Shown: in pieces, positions 10,235-22,888 of the stretch
Position numbering within the stretch: position 1 is the stretch's first letter
Layout of the letters: the number at the start of each line of letters is the position of its first letter
NCBI GenBank assembly: GCA_027596945.1
Contig: JADGJH010000041.1
Location: 1-38,266 of the forward strand
DNA: 38,266 bases
Direction of reading: 5' to 3'
From: Physocladia obscura
Taxonomy: Eukaryota; Chytridiomycota; Chytridiomycetes; Chytridiales; Chytriomycetaceae
Translations under genes and position numbers: made by a program
The notes under the pieces: generated by a model
Told to the model about the DNA's origin: nothing
The model's database searches: none
The model's input: only the letters and a program-made list of their open reading frames with translations

Positions 10235-13227
10235 TTATTGAAACACGTATTCACCTGCTTCTTCAACCAAAGCCCCATTCAAATCATACGAAACTTTGAA
10301 CCGCAGCTTCAAAGGCTCCTATAAAAAACACGAACATTAATTTCAACAAAACCACACAAAAACAAAAAAAAAAAAAAACACAAAAACCAAAACACAATTC
10401 AAACTCACATTCGAAGGATTCACAACCCTCAATTTCTGCACAACCTGCGCTTGATTCAGTGCCGGCACAACGGTTCCTGACAATGGCTGCACCAGTGTCA
10501 ACTGCATGATTTTGGGTACAGCAACTTGAAACGTTAGCTGCTCAAACTGAACTGGCGTCGTGTTCATGAATATTGCTTCGCCATGCCACGCTTTCGTCGA
10601 TGCGTCCGTGTGGTACTTAACTTTTATCTGCAGGCCATTTTTGCTGAAGATTCGGGCTGCAGTTCGGAAATTTTTTTTTTTTTTCAAATTTTATTATTGG
10701 AAAGTCAAAATATTATTGCTTTACCGTCTTTCACTTCAGTGGTATTGATTTGCAAGTTTTGCAAAGGCGTAATAATGCCAGAAACAGTCGATGCAGACGG
10801 TGAAATTGAGGGACCGGCAGAAACTGAATTAGTTGGTGATATCGTGTGAAGTGAATTAGCTGTACTGGTTTGAGCGGCCGGTTTTGTTCCGAAACTCATA
10901 TCCAGTGATTGGTTCAGCAAGTTCACTGAATTTCCAAACAGTAGGTTTTGCTGCTGCTGCTGTTGCTGCTGTTGTTGTCTTTGCTGTAGAAATATTGGGG
11001 TAGGCGATGCTGCTACGCTTCCACCAACGGGAGATATTGTTGTAGGAGCTGAATAGTTGTTATTTTTATATATATATAAATAAAAGGATAATAATAAAAT
11101 ACTCAACTACTAATTGGCACTCCAAAGCTAACTGGAGTTGCAAAATTTTGATGAAATCCTTGTGCAGAAGAATAATTCGGCAAGATTGGAACTGCTGTCG
11201 AAAAAAATTGTGCTCCATTATTACTCAACAAATCGCTGTTGTTGTTGTTATTTCCAATCAAGATTGGCTCCATAAATGCTGAAGACGACAGAGTTGCGGG
11301 AGGAATTTGACGGTTGCTACTGCCGCTGCTGCCGCTGCTGCTTCCAAAGAAATCCAGATCCTTCAGATCATTTAACCCTGATGGAGCTGAAGCTTTTCCC
11401 GATTCGCCACTGGTAGGATTATAGTTGCCTGCGGAAAACGGCGATGATGATGGAATCGTGCTGTCATCGAAATCTATCAAACTGATTGCGCCGGTGACAG
11501 GAGATATGTCAGATGAAGGAGAATTGGCATTGTTGTTTGTGTTAAAAGATGACAACGAATCCGGAAGGGTTGGTCGAGTGAATGATTGACCAGATCGGAA
11601 TTTTTGGTAGTTTTCGATTGTTGTGTTAATATAGTCATTAATTTGAAGTAGTTTCTCTGTTTTTAATTTGTGTAAGAAATGGGTGGAGAAGAAAATTTTG
11701 CTTATTATTTTTTTTTTGATTTTTGATTCGTTTACCGATTCTTTCTTCTTGCTCCCCGCTCGAAATCAAATTTTGAATCCGGTTTTGAGCAGACCTGGTC
11801 GCTCCCAACAGCGTCTTAATGTGTTGTCATGTTGAAAATGGATTAGATTCAAATTGACATCTCATAAAATGTCGATTTGTTCGCTCAGTCTCGTGCAAAC
11901 ACTCACATCAATTTCTTTGCTTGATGGATCAGTTGATTCTAGCAAGTTGTTCAGTGCAAGGGCTTTTTCCGCAATTTTATCCAGGTCAGTATCGACATGG
12001 CGCTTGTAATCAGGTTTGCTTTCAGTTTCCTGTATTCCCAAACATAGAACTGAAATTAATATGAAAAATAAAAATAAAACCAAATCGTAAAACAAGATTA
12101 TTTACATAGCCTGAAAGAATTTTCATTAGTTCGTTAGCTTGCTCTAAAGCAGCTGGTGTTCCTAGCCTCAACAGTTCCTGGAGTTTTGCGCCTTGCGCAA
12201 TGCGATCTTCTTCTTCAAGTTCATTCTCAGATTTCAGAGTCTAAATCAAAATATTTGTAATAGTCAGAAGAAAAATTGAAGTAACAAAATATTTAACCGT
12301 GGATGCTGTTAGCACAGCAGCAGAGTCTGTTGATAATCCAGGGAATCTATATCCTTTGTACGAAAGAAGACGATACATGTCTGAAATATTTTTAAAGTCA
12401 TCCCGATAACGAGAAGAAACACATAAAGTTGAATTCCATTGCTGAATAAGTTCCAAAATACGAAATTGGACTGGATTGCCCGGCTATAACAAAAAAAAAA
12501 AAAAAAAGTAAATTGTTTGTTGAAGATAGAAAAATAATCGTAAATATTAACCCCTGGTTTCGCGGGAAACCGTTTGACCAATTCATTTAGAAATTCTTTC
12601 GAAGCAATAATCAGTTGGAATGGGTAGCCGCAATTTTTAACGAGCATATCGAGTAACTGCGTGTGCTGATTAAAAAAGAACAAGAAAAAGAAAAAGGAAA
12701 TAGAGATGGGATGAAATAGACAGCCGTGTAGTTACGTTAAGAGAATTTATAGCAATTGTTTGAAGGCCAGGGAGTTGGTTGCGGCGATCAGAATTGGCAG
12801 CCTAATTTTAATAAAAAGACGCGTTGGTACAGGGTTTACTTGCGACAAGAAAACGACGAGATTGACAGAAACTCACAGGCGAGAAGCCAAAGGAATCGAA
12901 TCTGTTGTTGAGGTAGCGGAGGACGGTGAAAGCGACTTCTCTGGGACTGCAGCGATGGGACGAATAGACGGATGGTTAGAAGGAAGAATAGAATAAAGCG
13001 AGTAACAAGACGCACTAAGAGTTCTGCTTTTCGGAGACCAAATCGCAAACACGCAGCGCGGCAGCCAAGTCCAAGGCAGGCGCGAGAACGGCGCTTTCGA
13101 CGGCGGCGGTGACGCGTGCAGTGACGGCCGACGATGCGGCGGGCGGCGGCGGTGGCGGAGTCGCGGCGGCAATCCCGGCACTCAGCGCCGAGTCCAGAGT
13201 TTGCACGGCTGACGTGAGATAGTTCAT
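10235..13227 (-). CDS. GGA: GGA-type clathrin adaptor (VHS-GAT-hinge-ear)
   Basis: Twelve exons join to 728 aa: 13227-13016, 12946-12877, 12801-12736, 12665-12552, 12483-12298, 12240-12106, 12029-11907, 11814-11736, 11656-11111, 11048-10725, 10656-10409, 10318-10235. Introns are 57-92 nt. A VHS domain spans about residues 15-150 (AALRVCDLVSEKQN, YPREVAFTVLRYLNNR, HTQLLDMLVKNCGYPF). A GAT domain covers about 205-345 (AKLQELLRLGTPAALEQANE, KLLQINDYINTTIENYQKF). A long S/N/P-rich hinge carries a Q-rich tract at about 532-544. A gamma-adaptin-ear-like domain lies at about 620-728. GGAs bind Arf-GTP, ubiquitin and sorting signals and recruit clathrin at the trans-Golgi network. The exon 9 donor could be A/GTAGTT or four bases further on. 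Confidence 0.95.
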
Positions 13228-13300
13228 TTGTTTGAAGGGAACAAATCAAAGGCACAAACAGACAAATAAACGAGCAAGAAACAAAGACAGCGAACGCGGA

Positions 13301-15194
13301 ATGAACGACCTTGACGACGACATTGACAACGACAATTCTATCGACGAGTGGATCGAGGACGACGCCACGCCCTGCCGCTGTCTGCTGTGTCCTGCCGTCC
13401 TGCCCGATCCCGACGCAACACTCGCCCATCTCACCTCTGCCCACGCATTCGATCTCGCAAAAACCCACAAGCTGCTGGGTCTGTGTACTATAACAAGCTT
13501 CTAAATTTGCTCTCTTAATTTACGCTTTTTCTTCTCTAGCCCTTGACTTTTACGCTGGCATTCGCCTCGTGAATTACATCAGAGCAAAGGTGAGAGAAAA
13601 AAAAAGGAAAAAGCCTCCCCTTCAAATTTCGATAATAATAATTTCGGCAGTCCAACGCCGACCCTTCTTTCAACGTGGCATCTGTTATCGAAAATCGAGA
13701 TTCGTGGATTTCCGATGACGCTTACTTGATTCCAGTCATTGAAAACGATCCATTACTATACGCACTTGATTTCGATGACGATGATGATGACGTCAATAAT
13801 GATGAGGAAACTGCGATTGCCAACCAGTTTTCGAATTCAGTTTTTCTCGAAACATCGAACTCTAATGCGGACAAAAAAAAGATTCATTCATTGGAACACC
13901 AGCTAGCCGAGCTGAAAGCCGCCTTTTCTGAATACAAAGACCACGTTCGCGACACGTTTCTCCGCGAAAAAGACTCTTCTTCTTCTTCTTCTTTACCTTC
14001 CTCATCGACAATATCTTTGATCAAGCAAACCACCGTCGAAAACAAGAAAGAGGAAACTGCATGGGAAATGGACTATTATTTTGGATCATATGCTGAGACG
14101 GAAATTCACGAAACAATGCTCAAAGATGTTGTCCGCACCGACAGTTACCGTGACTGTTTTTACAGCAACAAGGACTTTTTCAAAAACAAAATTGTCCTCG
14201 ATGTCGGATGCGGGACAGGTATCCTCTCAATGTTTGCTGCAAAATCAGGCGCCAAACACGTTTACGCCGTCGACAACTCAACAATCATTCTCAAAGCCAA
14301 AGAAATCGCCGCCAAAAACAATCTTGCTGACAAAATCACTTTCATTCGCGGTGAAATTGAATCCATCACCCTTCCTGTGGCTAAAGTTGACGTCATTGTG
14401 TCAGAGTGGATGGGTTACTTCCTGCTGTTTGAGGGCATGTTTGACAGCGTTATTACTGCCAGAGATCGGTGGTTGGCGCCAAACGACGGTATTATGGCGC
14501 CAAGTCATGCGGATATATTGATTGCTGGATTGGAGGATGAGGAGTGGATTAATGATAAGCTGAATTTCTGGAATGACGTTTATGGATTCGATTATACACC
14601 TATGAAGGATACTTTTTGTACTGATGGGCAAGTTGATGTTGTAAGTCCTAGGTCTATTATTACTGAGGCAGTTGTTCTTAAGGTAACAGCAAGTGAGGGT
14701 AGCGAGTATAAGATAGTAAAGAGTGAGCGAAGCGAGTCGTATCGAGTAAGAAAGAAAAAATTCGGACTGCAAATGTATTTTATGAGAAAAAGAACACACA
14801 AAGATTGTTTCAAGTATTAATTAGACGTTCACAGAAACTTGATCTCGCAACAATTACAAGTCCAGAACTAGACTTTAAAACGCCTTTTACTCTCAAATTC
14901 ACGAAACCCGGCCGTCTCCATGCACTCTGCGGCTGGTTCGACATTCGATTTGAATTCCCACACAAGGATGCAAACCCAATATTTTTTTCCACATCGCCAA
15001 TGGTAAAACCAACACATTGGAAACAAACTTCGTTTCCGCTTGAAGTTCCTGTCGACGTCAATGCTGGAACTGTTTTTGAGGGAGTCTTTGTTTGCAAAAA
15101 GAGCAAAGAAAACGTTCGCGAGTTGGATGTTGTCATTTCTTATGTTGACCCGAACACAAAAACTGAGAGAAGTCAGAAATTTACTGTTCGTTGA
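13301..15194 (+). CDS. PRMT3: Protein arginine N-methyltransferase 3 (PRMT3)
   Basis: Exons 13301-13478, 13540-13589, 13651-14682 and 14835-15194 give 539 aa, close to the usual PRMT3 length. An N-terminal C2H2 zinc finger is visible (C27, C30, H43, H48) in an acidic region. The PRMT core has motif I VLDVGCGTG (258-266), the double-E loop SEWMGYFLLFEGM (E328, E337) and the THW loop (480-482). PRMT3 is a cytosolic type I enzyme that dimethylates ribosomal protein uS5 (Rps2). The intron 1 donor is ambiguous (G/GTCTGT or T/GTACTA); the first reproduces the family's LDFY motif with fewer extra residues. Intron 3 (152 nt) is longer than the others and is readable in the upstream frame for 45 codons. 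A 10-N gap follows the stop codon closely. Confidence 0.95.
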
Positions 15195-15205
15195 CGGATT
15201 TATTT

Positions 15206-15215
15206 NNNNNNNNNN
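15206..15215. other. Assembly gap (10 N)
   Basis: Ten undetermined bases, 11 bp after the PRMT3 stop codon. Both flanks look like 3' untranslated sequence, so no coding exon appears lost. Confidence 0.99.
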
Positions 15216-15321
15216 CCTTTCTCGGAGACAAGTCACTCCATTCTTTTTCATAAAAAACTATTGAAAAACTGTCAATGTTTAAATTCAACTTTTTTTGTTT
15301 ATTCTCTTCAATTTTTGACAT

Positions 15322-18300
15322 TCAAAATTCAAAATCAGTGTCCCTCAACTCTTTGTGTAATTCAATAATCTGGCGCAACGTTTCCTTCTCCTCCCAACTC
15401 ATTTCAAAAATCTCTTTCTTTGGCAGCCGCGAATGAACACACCACGGCGAATATCCAATATCAACATTTCCAGGATTTTCAAGAATGGGCGCAACAAAGT
15501 GATGGAAATCCAGATAACCGTGGCTAAAGTCATCTTTGGATTTTACAACGAGTCCGTTGAAGTGGATAAGTCGACCTGTCTCGTCAATGTGTGATTGGGG
15601 GCCGCAGACGACTTCGGGTTCTTGGACTCCATCTTTTGTGCGGAAGAAACCCGCAGCACCTCCGATTCCGGGGATGAAATTGTATGGCGCTCGGACCATT
15701 TCGTGGGCTATCCAGAAGCTTTCTTTGTCTCCTGATAAACATGATATTAAAAAATAATAAATTTATGAAAAAATAACAAGCCCTTACCATGTGTATGAAC
15801 ATGTAAAGCATTGTCTCGTGAGTCCTTCAAATTCATATGGCATGCACTTAACAAGGCATGAATAATGGGCAGTCGTCCCTTGTCGAGAACAACCATGGAG
15901 CTTTCTTGTTCATCACGAGAGACCTCCGTCATATACCTGCTGTTTTCTGCAACCAGCGAAGGTAAAGTTATAAAAGACTTAACCCACTCGCTGTTTCCGT
16001 GGCTAAAACTACGGTCCAAGAAATACATTGTCCCATATTTCTTAAACAAGACAGATTCTTTAATAAACTTGTCAGGACTCTGCAGTAGCGTCACGTCGTC
16101 ATCCAAAAACACAACTTGACTGAATGAAGACGCGAGAATGACGAACGGCTTGATGTTAAAGCCATGCACTTCTTCAACCTTTGGGAATTTGTCGAGAATG
16201 TTGATAGTTTTGACGTTTGGCAAGTTTGCAAGTTTTTGACGCTTTTCAAGAGATAAATCTTTGTCGCCAATGTAAAATATTTCAATGGGGAGGTTGCACT
16301 TCAAAATATTGCGGATTGTGAGAATTAGATGCACGCCGCGAGAGTAACCGCTTGTTGGAAATGTGAGAACGATTCCTCGGCCTCTAAAGCTTGAAGCAAG
16401 ATTACCAATGTCGTGATTCGGAAGCCAAGGATAAAGAGCCAGAGATAAAGTCTTTGTTGCTAATTCCAGTCTACTTTGAACTGAACTAATCTGACTTGCA
16501 AGAGTGACATCCGACTTTGATTTTTGAAGCGCCGCGTCAAAAATGTGTAAATATCTTGCCAAATACCCAAACTTGTTGAAATCTGAGGCTTTGAATAGAA
16601 GATTTTTGCTGCTCGCGTTATACTTATCCAGAAGCTTTGAAAGTTCCACTGTGATGTCAATGTCGTGTACATTCTTCAAAGTTCCTCCAAACAACCCAGA
16701 AGTTTTCCCAAACTCTCCGTTCAGAAAATCTAATGCCCGTACTTGGATTAGTGTTGTTTCGTCCATTTTTTTCTCCTTCAAATATTTTTCCACGCTGCCC
16801 TTCTTTGCCGCGTCTTTGATTTTCAGTTCAATCGCGTTGAGACTCTTTTCATTCTTGTCCCAAATCTCGAGCTGCTCTGTTCTCTGCGCGGTCTTCCATG
16901 TTTTAATCTTTTCGTATACTTGTTCCCAACCTTGAGCATCTGTCGGTTGCTGATACTTGACATCAACGACAAATTTTTGAACACTTACTCCACTTCCAAT
17001 TGCTCGCGGTTTTCCGTCAACTAGCACTTTGTATCCCATTTCCTCGAACAACTCGGACCACCCGTTTAGCATTTGTGAGACAATTTTTTGATACATTGCT
17101 GGTGCCGCTGTTCGAGTCTGTGCTTTAGCATCGAAATTCGGGTCTTGGAGAATCTCGTTAAGTTGTTCGAACGAGTCAAAGTAATGGATATATGGCTTGA
17201 AGTCGGCAATGTAGTAGTCCATGTATTGGAACCAATCTGGACCCATTCGTCGAAGCATTTCCCAGGGACCGAATGCATGTATTCTTTTCTGGAATATCAA
17301 TTAGATTTTTGATTTCTGATTTTTTTTAGAGAAATACTCAATTGCACACACCTCCACAAGTTCCTGGAAAAATCTTGGTGTGGGAATAAGCATTGGTACA
17401 CCAGCCGCCAAATTTTCATAAAGTTTCATTGTGGAGACTTGATAGGGGAACTCGATATACGCCTTATACTTTTTAAGAGTGTGTGGGCCTCCGTAATGTC
17501 CAACAACTCGTGAGAATGGCACTTGCGCATTTAATACATGCCCAAGAACCTCAGAGGAATCCAACTCTCGCATTAGAGCTGTCGATTTTTCGGCATCCGA
17601 AACTTCCTGACGGAAACATGAGTTTGTAACAAAATTTTTTTTTGTATTATTTACCCTCTCTGGAACGTCCGAAAATCCGGATGGTCGTAAAATTCGAAAT
17701 TCGGGGTTCGCGTTGCAATCGTCAGCCATAACTTTCGCTTCGAAGGCATTATTAGCGACCCAGAACAAGTTTTTCGGTTTCGCTTGAACAAGTTCCCAAA
17801 TCAGTTTGTGGTATTCATCAAAATCAAAGACCCCCCAGTCAAAGCGATTTGTGAGCTCAATCACGATATTTGATTTGCAACGCTCGTTTGGATCTGTTCG
17901 TAGCAGCGATTGTAACAACGGTCTTGCGTCGGGAAGTGTGTCTGAGATTATTATGATGTCTGCAGAGGCGCACACAACTTGAACGAATCCGTCATTGATT
18001 ATATCATTGGCGCGTCCTTGTCGCATACCAAGATCTCCCAGAAATCCTGGACGCATTTGGGTGAATTTGAGGCCAAGCCGAGAAGTTACATATGCCATGT
18101 TATTTGTGCACGCACTATGGCGATTATAGTACAGGACTCTTGGTGAAGAAGAAGTTTCAGATAAACGTGAAACATCTGGAACTCATTTTAGTTTAACTAG
18201 TTTTGAAGTAGAATAGATATTTACATGAAACAATTGGTGTGTATGTGATGAATTGCGAAATGAGGACAACAGCTGCAAAAAAGACGAGTATAACGCGTCG

Positions 18301-18366
18301 GTTACGTATAAAGAGACGCGTCGCAATTCGCGGAGAAGCTATGTCCGTGTCATTCTTCTGGACCAT
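15322..18366 (-). CDS. Two-domain glycosyltransferase (GT-B plus MNN1/GT71-like)
   Basis: Exons 18366-18225, 18175-17655, 17606-17352, 17288-15788 and 15731-15322 give 942 aa. A short cytosolic N-terminus and an anchor helix at about residues 25-43 (VILVFFAAVVLISQFI) make a type II Golgi-like membrane protein. A first domain (about 60-350) starts RVLYYNRHSACTNNMAYV and carries the signature YENLAAGVPMLIP (284-296), like the sugar-nucleotide site of GT-B enzymes. A lysine-rich helical middle follows. The C-terminal domain (about 600-940) has IEIFYIGDKDLS, a VVFLDDDVTLL motif (D702-D704, the metal/nucleotide-binding acidic site) and FIPGIGGAAGFFR, resembling the MNN1-like alpha-mannosyltransferase family. 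Sugar and linkage are not knowable from sequence. The gene is divergent from the GT32 gene at 18461. Confidence 0.8.
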
Positions 18367-18460
18367 TGTGGATTTCCCGTCAAACTTTCAATTGCAAAGC
18401 ATTTTTGACGTTGACAGCAACAAAGAAAGAAAAAAACAAAAGAACAAGAGCAACAAAGAC

Positions 18461-20559
18461 ATGAATTGCAACAATAAGACACCACAAGCAACAAAAAATC
18501 ATAACGAGAATGCTTCTTCTGGTCAGGAATCTGAATCACGCGGTCGCACAGTTTGCTTCAATCTTCCAAGAAGTGGGAGAGCACTCATTGGTTTCAGAAA
18601 ACCGCTCCATTACACGCTTGTACTTGTAATAGTTTTAATTGCTGTGACTATAGTACTCAAATATCGCATAAAAATGAACAATATTGCAATCATGGAAGCT
18701 CATGCAGATTTTGGCTCAGCGAAAATTAATATCACCCGAATGTCCAACCCCCTTCCTCAAAATTATCCATCCTATGAACAAATCTCGCATCACAGCTCTC
18801 TTATTCCAAGCCGAATTCTACGAACCTGGAAAACAAATAACCGAATCGAAATTAAGCAAATGTCCTTAAATGGGAGTGATATTGCTGAGCGTTATTCTTG
18901 GTTCAAATCTTGGGACGAAAAAAACCCAGGGGCGATGCAAATTATTTTCAGCGATGACGATATGGACAGATTTGTAAAGGGATTCTTTTCGCGCCGGGTT
19001 CAAGAGGCTTACTTTAAATTACCCAAAATTGTGTTGAGGGCTGATTTTATGCGGTATATGATGCTATATGAGCTGGGTGGCGTTTATACTGATATGGATA
19101 CAAGTTGCAACATTCCTATTTATAAGTGGAATCTGGGAATTCCGCAAGTCGCTGTTATTGTTGGAGTTGAGGTAATTATAAAAATTGAAAAATGACTTGA
19201 TAATATTTATTTTCGCAAGGATCCGGCTTTTGGCTCTCACGAAGAATTTGGCCAAAATATTGACAGTATGCAACAATGGACAATGGCTTCTGCAAGGCAT
19301 CATCCGTTTATGGCAAAAGTGGTTTCCGCCGTCACAGATAAAATTCATTCTCTATCCCAAGAAGAAATTTTGGATGCTGACGTGCTTGAGCTCACTGGGC
19401 CAGGGATTTGGAAGAAAGTTGTTTGGCAACATATCAACGAGCTTGGCGGCGATTTGGTAGCAACCGCAAACATGTGGGAAGGCTATCACCTGTATGACGA
19501 CTTTCTTGTTCTGGGCAAATCCTTTTTGAATGCGGACAGGTCACACAACCCCGATGCGTTGATGTCGCATCATTTTACTGGTTTTACGAAGTTTGGATGG
19601 CGCAACCAAGGATCCGTTTTTGCCAATCAAACAAAAGAGGTGTTTGCAAAGCGGAAAAACAAGACTCTCAGTCAACTTTCCAATATTGATGAAGTGAAAA
19701 TTCAAACTTTAAAGGATATCAAGGAGGTTATTTCTCTTGGAACTACGAAAGCCAATTCGAATATCCCGAAAGTAATTTCTCGTGTTGCAAACTCTTCAGA
19801 TCCAACAAAGCTAATGCCACAATTGTACAAATTTCATACGGAATGGATGTCACTCAATTCAGAATATCATTCGATTATATTCAGCGAGTCACATATGGAC
19901 AGTTTCGTGAAGAGGCGGTTTTCTTCTGGCGCAAATCTTGTTATCAAGCAAGCATATTTTCATCTTCCACTTTTGAGACAGCGAGTTGAGTTCTTCAAGT
20001 TTCTGTGGCTGCTAAAAAATGGTGGATATTATATTGAAGCGGATGTAAAATGTCATCGCCCTGTGAAGCATTGGAATCTTGGAAAACACGTCGGCTTAAT
20101 CCTTGGATTCAAGGTTTTTTAAAATCACGTTTTCTATTTATGCTTAAAAGGAATATATATTGGATTATTCAGAACCAACATCACAGCCCACCCGAAGTAT
20201 CTACTTCTGCAATGGCATCAATTCCCAACCATCCATTGATTGCTGAATTTGTTTCCCTTCAAGCATTGGAAATTCTTTCCAACGATCGTGCCGACCTGCA
20301 TAAAGTCAATTTCAACACCTTGTTTGGATCTAAATTCAATTTTTTTGTCTTTCAGTCCTTGAAAATGAAGGGTTTCCACGAACTGCCAGTGTTATCTTGG
20401 ACTGGGTACATAGAATTTGATGATGTTTTAATCCATGGAAATGAAAGATTTGAACCAAGTCGAGATATTCATTCTGCTGCTTTCATCAAGCAACACTCAG
20501 CATTGTGGGGTGGGCGAGTTTGGAATGAGAGCACTTTGGCAGAAGACATATCAAAATAA
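18461..20559 (+). CDS. Two-domain OCH1-like (GT32) glycosyltransferase, paralogue A
   Basis: Exons 18461-19171, 19220-20113 and 20173-20559 give 663 aa. The start is the ATG at 18461; the open frame upstream has weaker starts and would run through the divergent gene's first exon. The N-terminus is K/N-rich and cytosolic, then a membrane anchor at about residues 50-70 (YTLVLVIVLIAVTIVL). There are two GT32-type units. Unit 1 has IPSRILRTWKT, an NPGAMQIIFSDDDMD block and GGVYTDMDTSC (D211-M-D213). Unit 2 has IPKVISRVANSSDP and GGYYIEADVKC, where DXD is E510-A-D512. GT32 enzymes such as yeast Och1 are Golgi mannosyltransferases. Unit 1 looks catalytically complete; unit 2 has a changed metal-binding motif. 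A close paralogue lies at 23772-25892 on the other strand. Confidence 0.85.
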
Positions 20560-21622
20560 ACTCAAAAAATATTTTGTGTGGTTTGCATTCTTCCCACAAG
20601 ATTGGGGTTTCTTTAGCTTTCTAATCTTCACTAAATTATTTTTATTATAAGATATCAAAATAGAGAATATAAACTCACCTCGTAATATAAATGATTTCTG
20701 TGTCATAAAATTTTAAAATTATGCCATGGGTTAACTGTAAAATGTGCAACTGATAGAGAATTAGGGATTTTCATGTTTGAACAACTCAGAGTGACTGACA
20801 AATAAGGTGACACTCAATTCACTCTTTGATTTCTAAAAATTATGTATAATAAATACAAGCAAAAGAATCACAATATTACAATTTATACTAATGTGCAACG
20901 TTTTTGCAAAACTTTGAAAATTATCTATTGAGTTTTTGTATTCAAATTCCTCAGCTCTGTTTGCTCAAGGTAAGTCATAATTTAGTATCCATGGATGAGA
21001 AATTCCAGCTGGTCTGTTGGAGTCAGATCAAGTGAATCCTCAAAGTACTTTATAGTGAATATTTTCATTCCTGGCATTTCTATTACACAGCAAACAAAAT
21101 AAACAGACTGAAACTAACTGAGTGTGGCTGTTGTCTTTAATACAAATTTTGTCTCTTTTCTTTATGTGTTGAGCCAGCTTGTCAGGGCTGCAGTAGCTGT
21201 TTTTCTGATTAGCAAGGTGATAAAAAAGATCAGGTTTTTTCAGATTAAAAATTATTTTGTGACTACAAATGGAAATTTACCTTGATCTGACGATTGCTTG
21301 TCACTGCCAATAAAAATTTGGGAATTTTCAAAAAACAAACTAATGTAGTCTGATGACAAAAATGTGACAAAATAGACATACTTAATTACTGATTCCACAG
21401 AAATAAATTACAGTATTCATAACACAAAAGTTCAATGGCATCAATTTTCTAAATTTTTAGAGAGGTTTTACAAAAATCACTGTCATCTTCAGGATCATCT
21501 AAAACTCTCTCTTTATTTTCTCTTTATTAAAGATCAATAATTTTTTTTTCCCTTCAGATTTTTATCAAACGTTTTCGGTTCAGTAGGTAACATCCGAGTG
21601 CGGGCACAATACAAACTGAGTC

Positions 21623-21757
21623 CCCAATCGGCTCTACGACAGCTGAGACAGCATACAACTACGTCTTGTCGTTCATTTATATTTGGAAAGCACATACCCA
21701 ATCAGCTCTACGCCAGCTGAGACGGCATACAACTACGTCTTGTCATGCGCTTTCCAA
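21623..21757 (+). repeat. Two 48-bp direct repeats with a flanking inverted repeat
   Basis: Copies at 21623-21670 and 21697-21744 differ at three of 48 positions; the core is CTCTACG(A/C)CAGCTGAGAC(A/G)GC. The second copy is enclosed by a 13-bp inverted repeat matching at 12 of 13 positions (21683-21695 and 21745-21757, TTGGAAAGC/GCTTTCCAA). This could be a small mobile-element remnant or a hairpin-forming element. No function is evident. Confidence 0.7.
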
Positions 21758-22212
21758 GCTCCCTGCCTTTAAAAATTATATTCCTATCGTGTTTACTTAA
21801 CAAAAGTATTACTTATTCAACATTATGTTTGACCATTAACTTTATTTATGTGAGACCCGATGTGAGTTGGCATTTTTTTTTTCAAGTCTTCATGTTGAAT
21901 TACCTTCAGTTGTGCCGTCATTTTGATTTCAACCTCGTCAGGGAATGTATTTTATGGAAAATACTACAATATAGCAAGTATTTCCCTAAATCTTTGCTTA
22001 TTAACCCTAGAGATGCAACAGTAACTGATAATTGTTCTTTTGAAAAGGAAATTTCGTCAGGTATGATTCAATCTGCAACAAAGCTTCTCCTTCAAGTTGA
22101 ATTTACCATAGGAAATGTTTATGAATGGCTTCCATTTGATGACAGTTCGATTAGGTTTTTGAATGCATCCATGTTCTCTTCTTGCCAGAAGACTGTTAGA
22201 ATTGTTTTATGA
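21745..22212 (+). CDS. Hypothetical ORF, 155 aa (doubtful)
   Basis: ATG at 21745 lies inside the right arm of the inverted repeat at 21745-21757. The N-terminal half is hydrophobic and low in coding character. The C-terminal part (LLINPRDATVTDNCSFEKE, QSATKLLLQVEFTIGNVYEW) is more protein-like. No family is recognised and no introns are needed. It may be a chance open frame or a decayed gene. Confidence 0.25.
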   Translation: MRFPSSLPLKIIFLSCLLNKSITYSTLCLTINFIYVRPDVSWHFFFQVFMLNYLQLCRHFDFNLVRECILWKILQYSKYFPKSLLINPRDATVTDNCSFEKEISSGMIQSATKLLLQVEFTIGNVYEWLPFDDSSIRFLNASMFSSCQKTVRIVL

Positions 22213-22888
22213 TTCCTGTGTTGTGTATTCAATATAGAGAAAAAGACTAAGAGGAGAAAATTTTGACAATCACACTCCCCACGTCCCTGAGTTTTCATTA
22301 GCCGTTACTTAGAAAGACATCACAGGCTTAACTTTCCAATGAATTGAACTTAGCTAAGGATTGTGACAAAGGCAAATTTCATGTGACGATCAAAGATGTC
22401 TGTCTGAGACCAAGTTGGGTGGTTAGATTAAATTACTTGGGTTTGTGTTCGTTTGTTTCACAACATATTGTGCTGAGTCAATTAGAAGTCAAATTTGATC
22501 TGCATTTTTGAATGAATTTTTTTTTCTTTTCCTTTACCTGTCACAGTTTTTGGATCAAATACACAAAAGTATTGTCTATAAAGAAAGAAAAAAAGAAGGA
22601 AACAGAAGTGACAGAGACTTTGATAACTTGCTGTAGTGAAATTACTGTGAATAGCTGGAGAACAGGCGTAAGGTTCCGGCAAGTTGAAGAAAATGGCAGA
22701 ATGTCATCCTTTTAATTTGATCAGCAGATTTTGATTGAATTTGCTCCATCATGCAAGAAAGTCCTTTTTGGATAAGTTTTGATTCAGCGCAAATTGATCC
22801 CGACGACGAACTTAGTGCTTTGGATAGGATCGAGAATTGTAATGTTTGAGATTTGAATAAAGAGCTGTGTTCAATCTCCTTTGTAGTA

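Larger units (their letters stand above)
20560..22888. other. Gene-poor spacer between the two GT32 paralogues
   Basis: AT-rich sequence between the convergent 3' ends of the glycosyltransferase block. It holds a 48-bp repeated sequence (21623-21744), one open frame of 155 codons (21745-22212) and a reading MQESPFWISF near 22750 that stops after 32 codons. No confident gene or RNA is seen. Confidence 0.5.

Noticed and set aside
12836..13468. 210-codon minus-strand open frame overlapping the GGA and PRMT3 starts
   Set aside because: It runs through GGA intron 1, the promoter and the PRMT3 first exon in the wrong frame; both flanking genes are well supported by homology.
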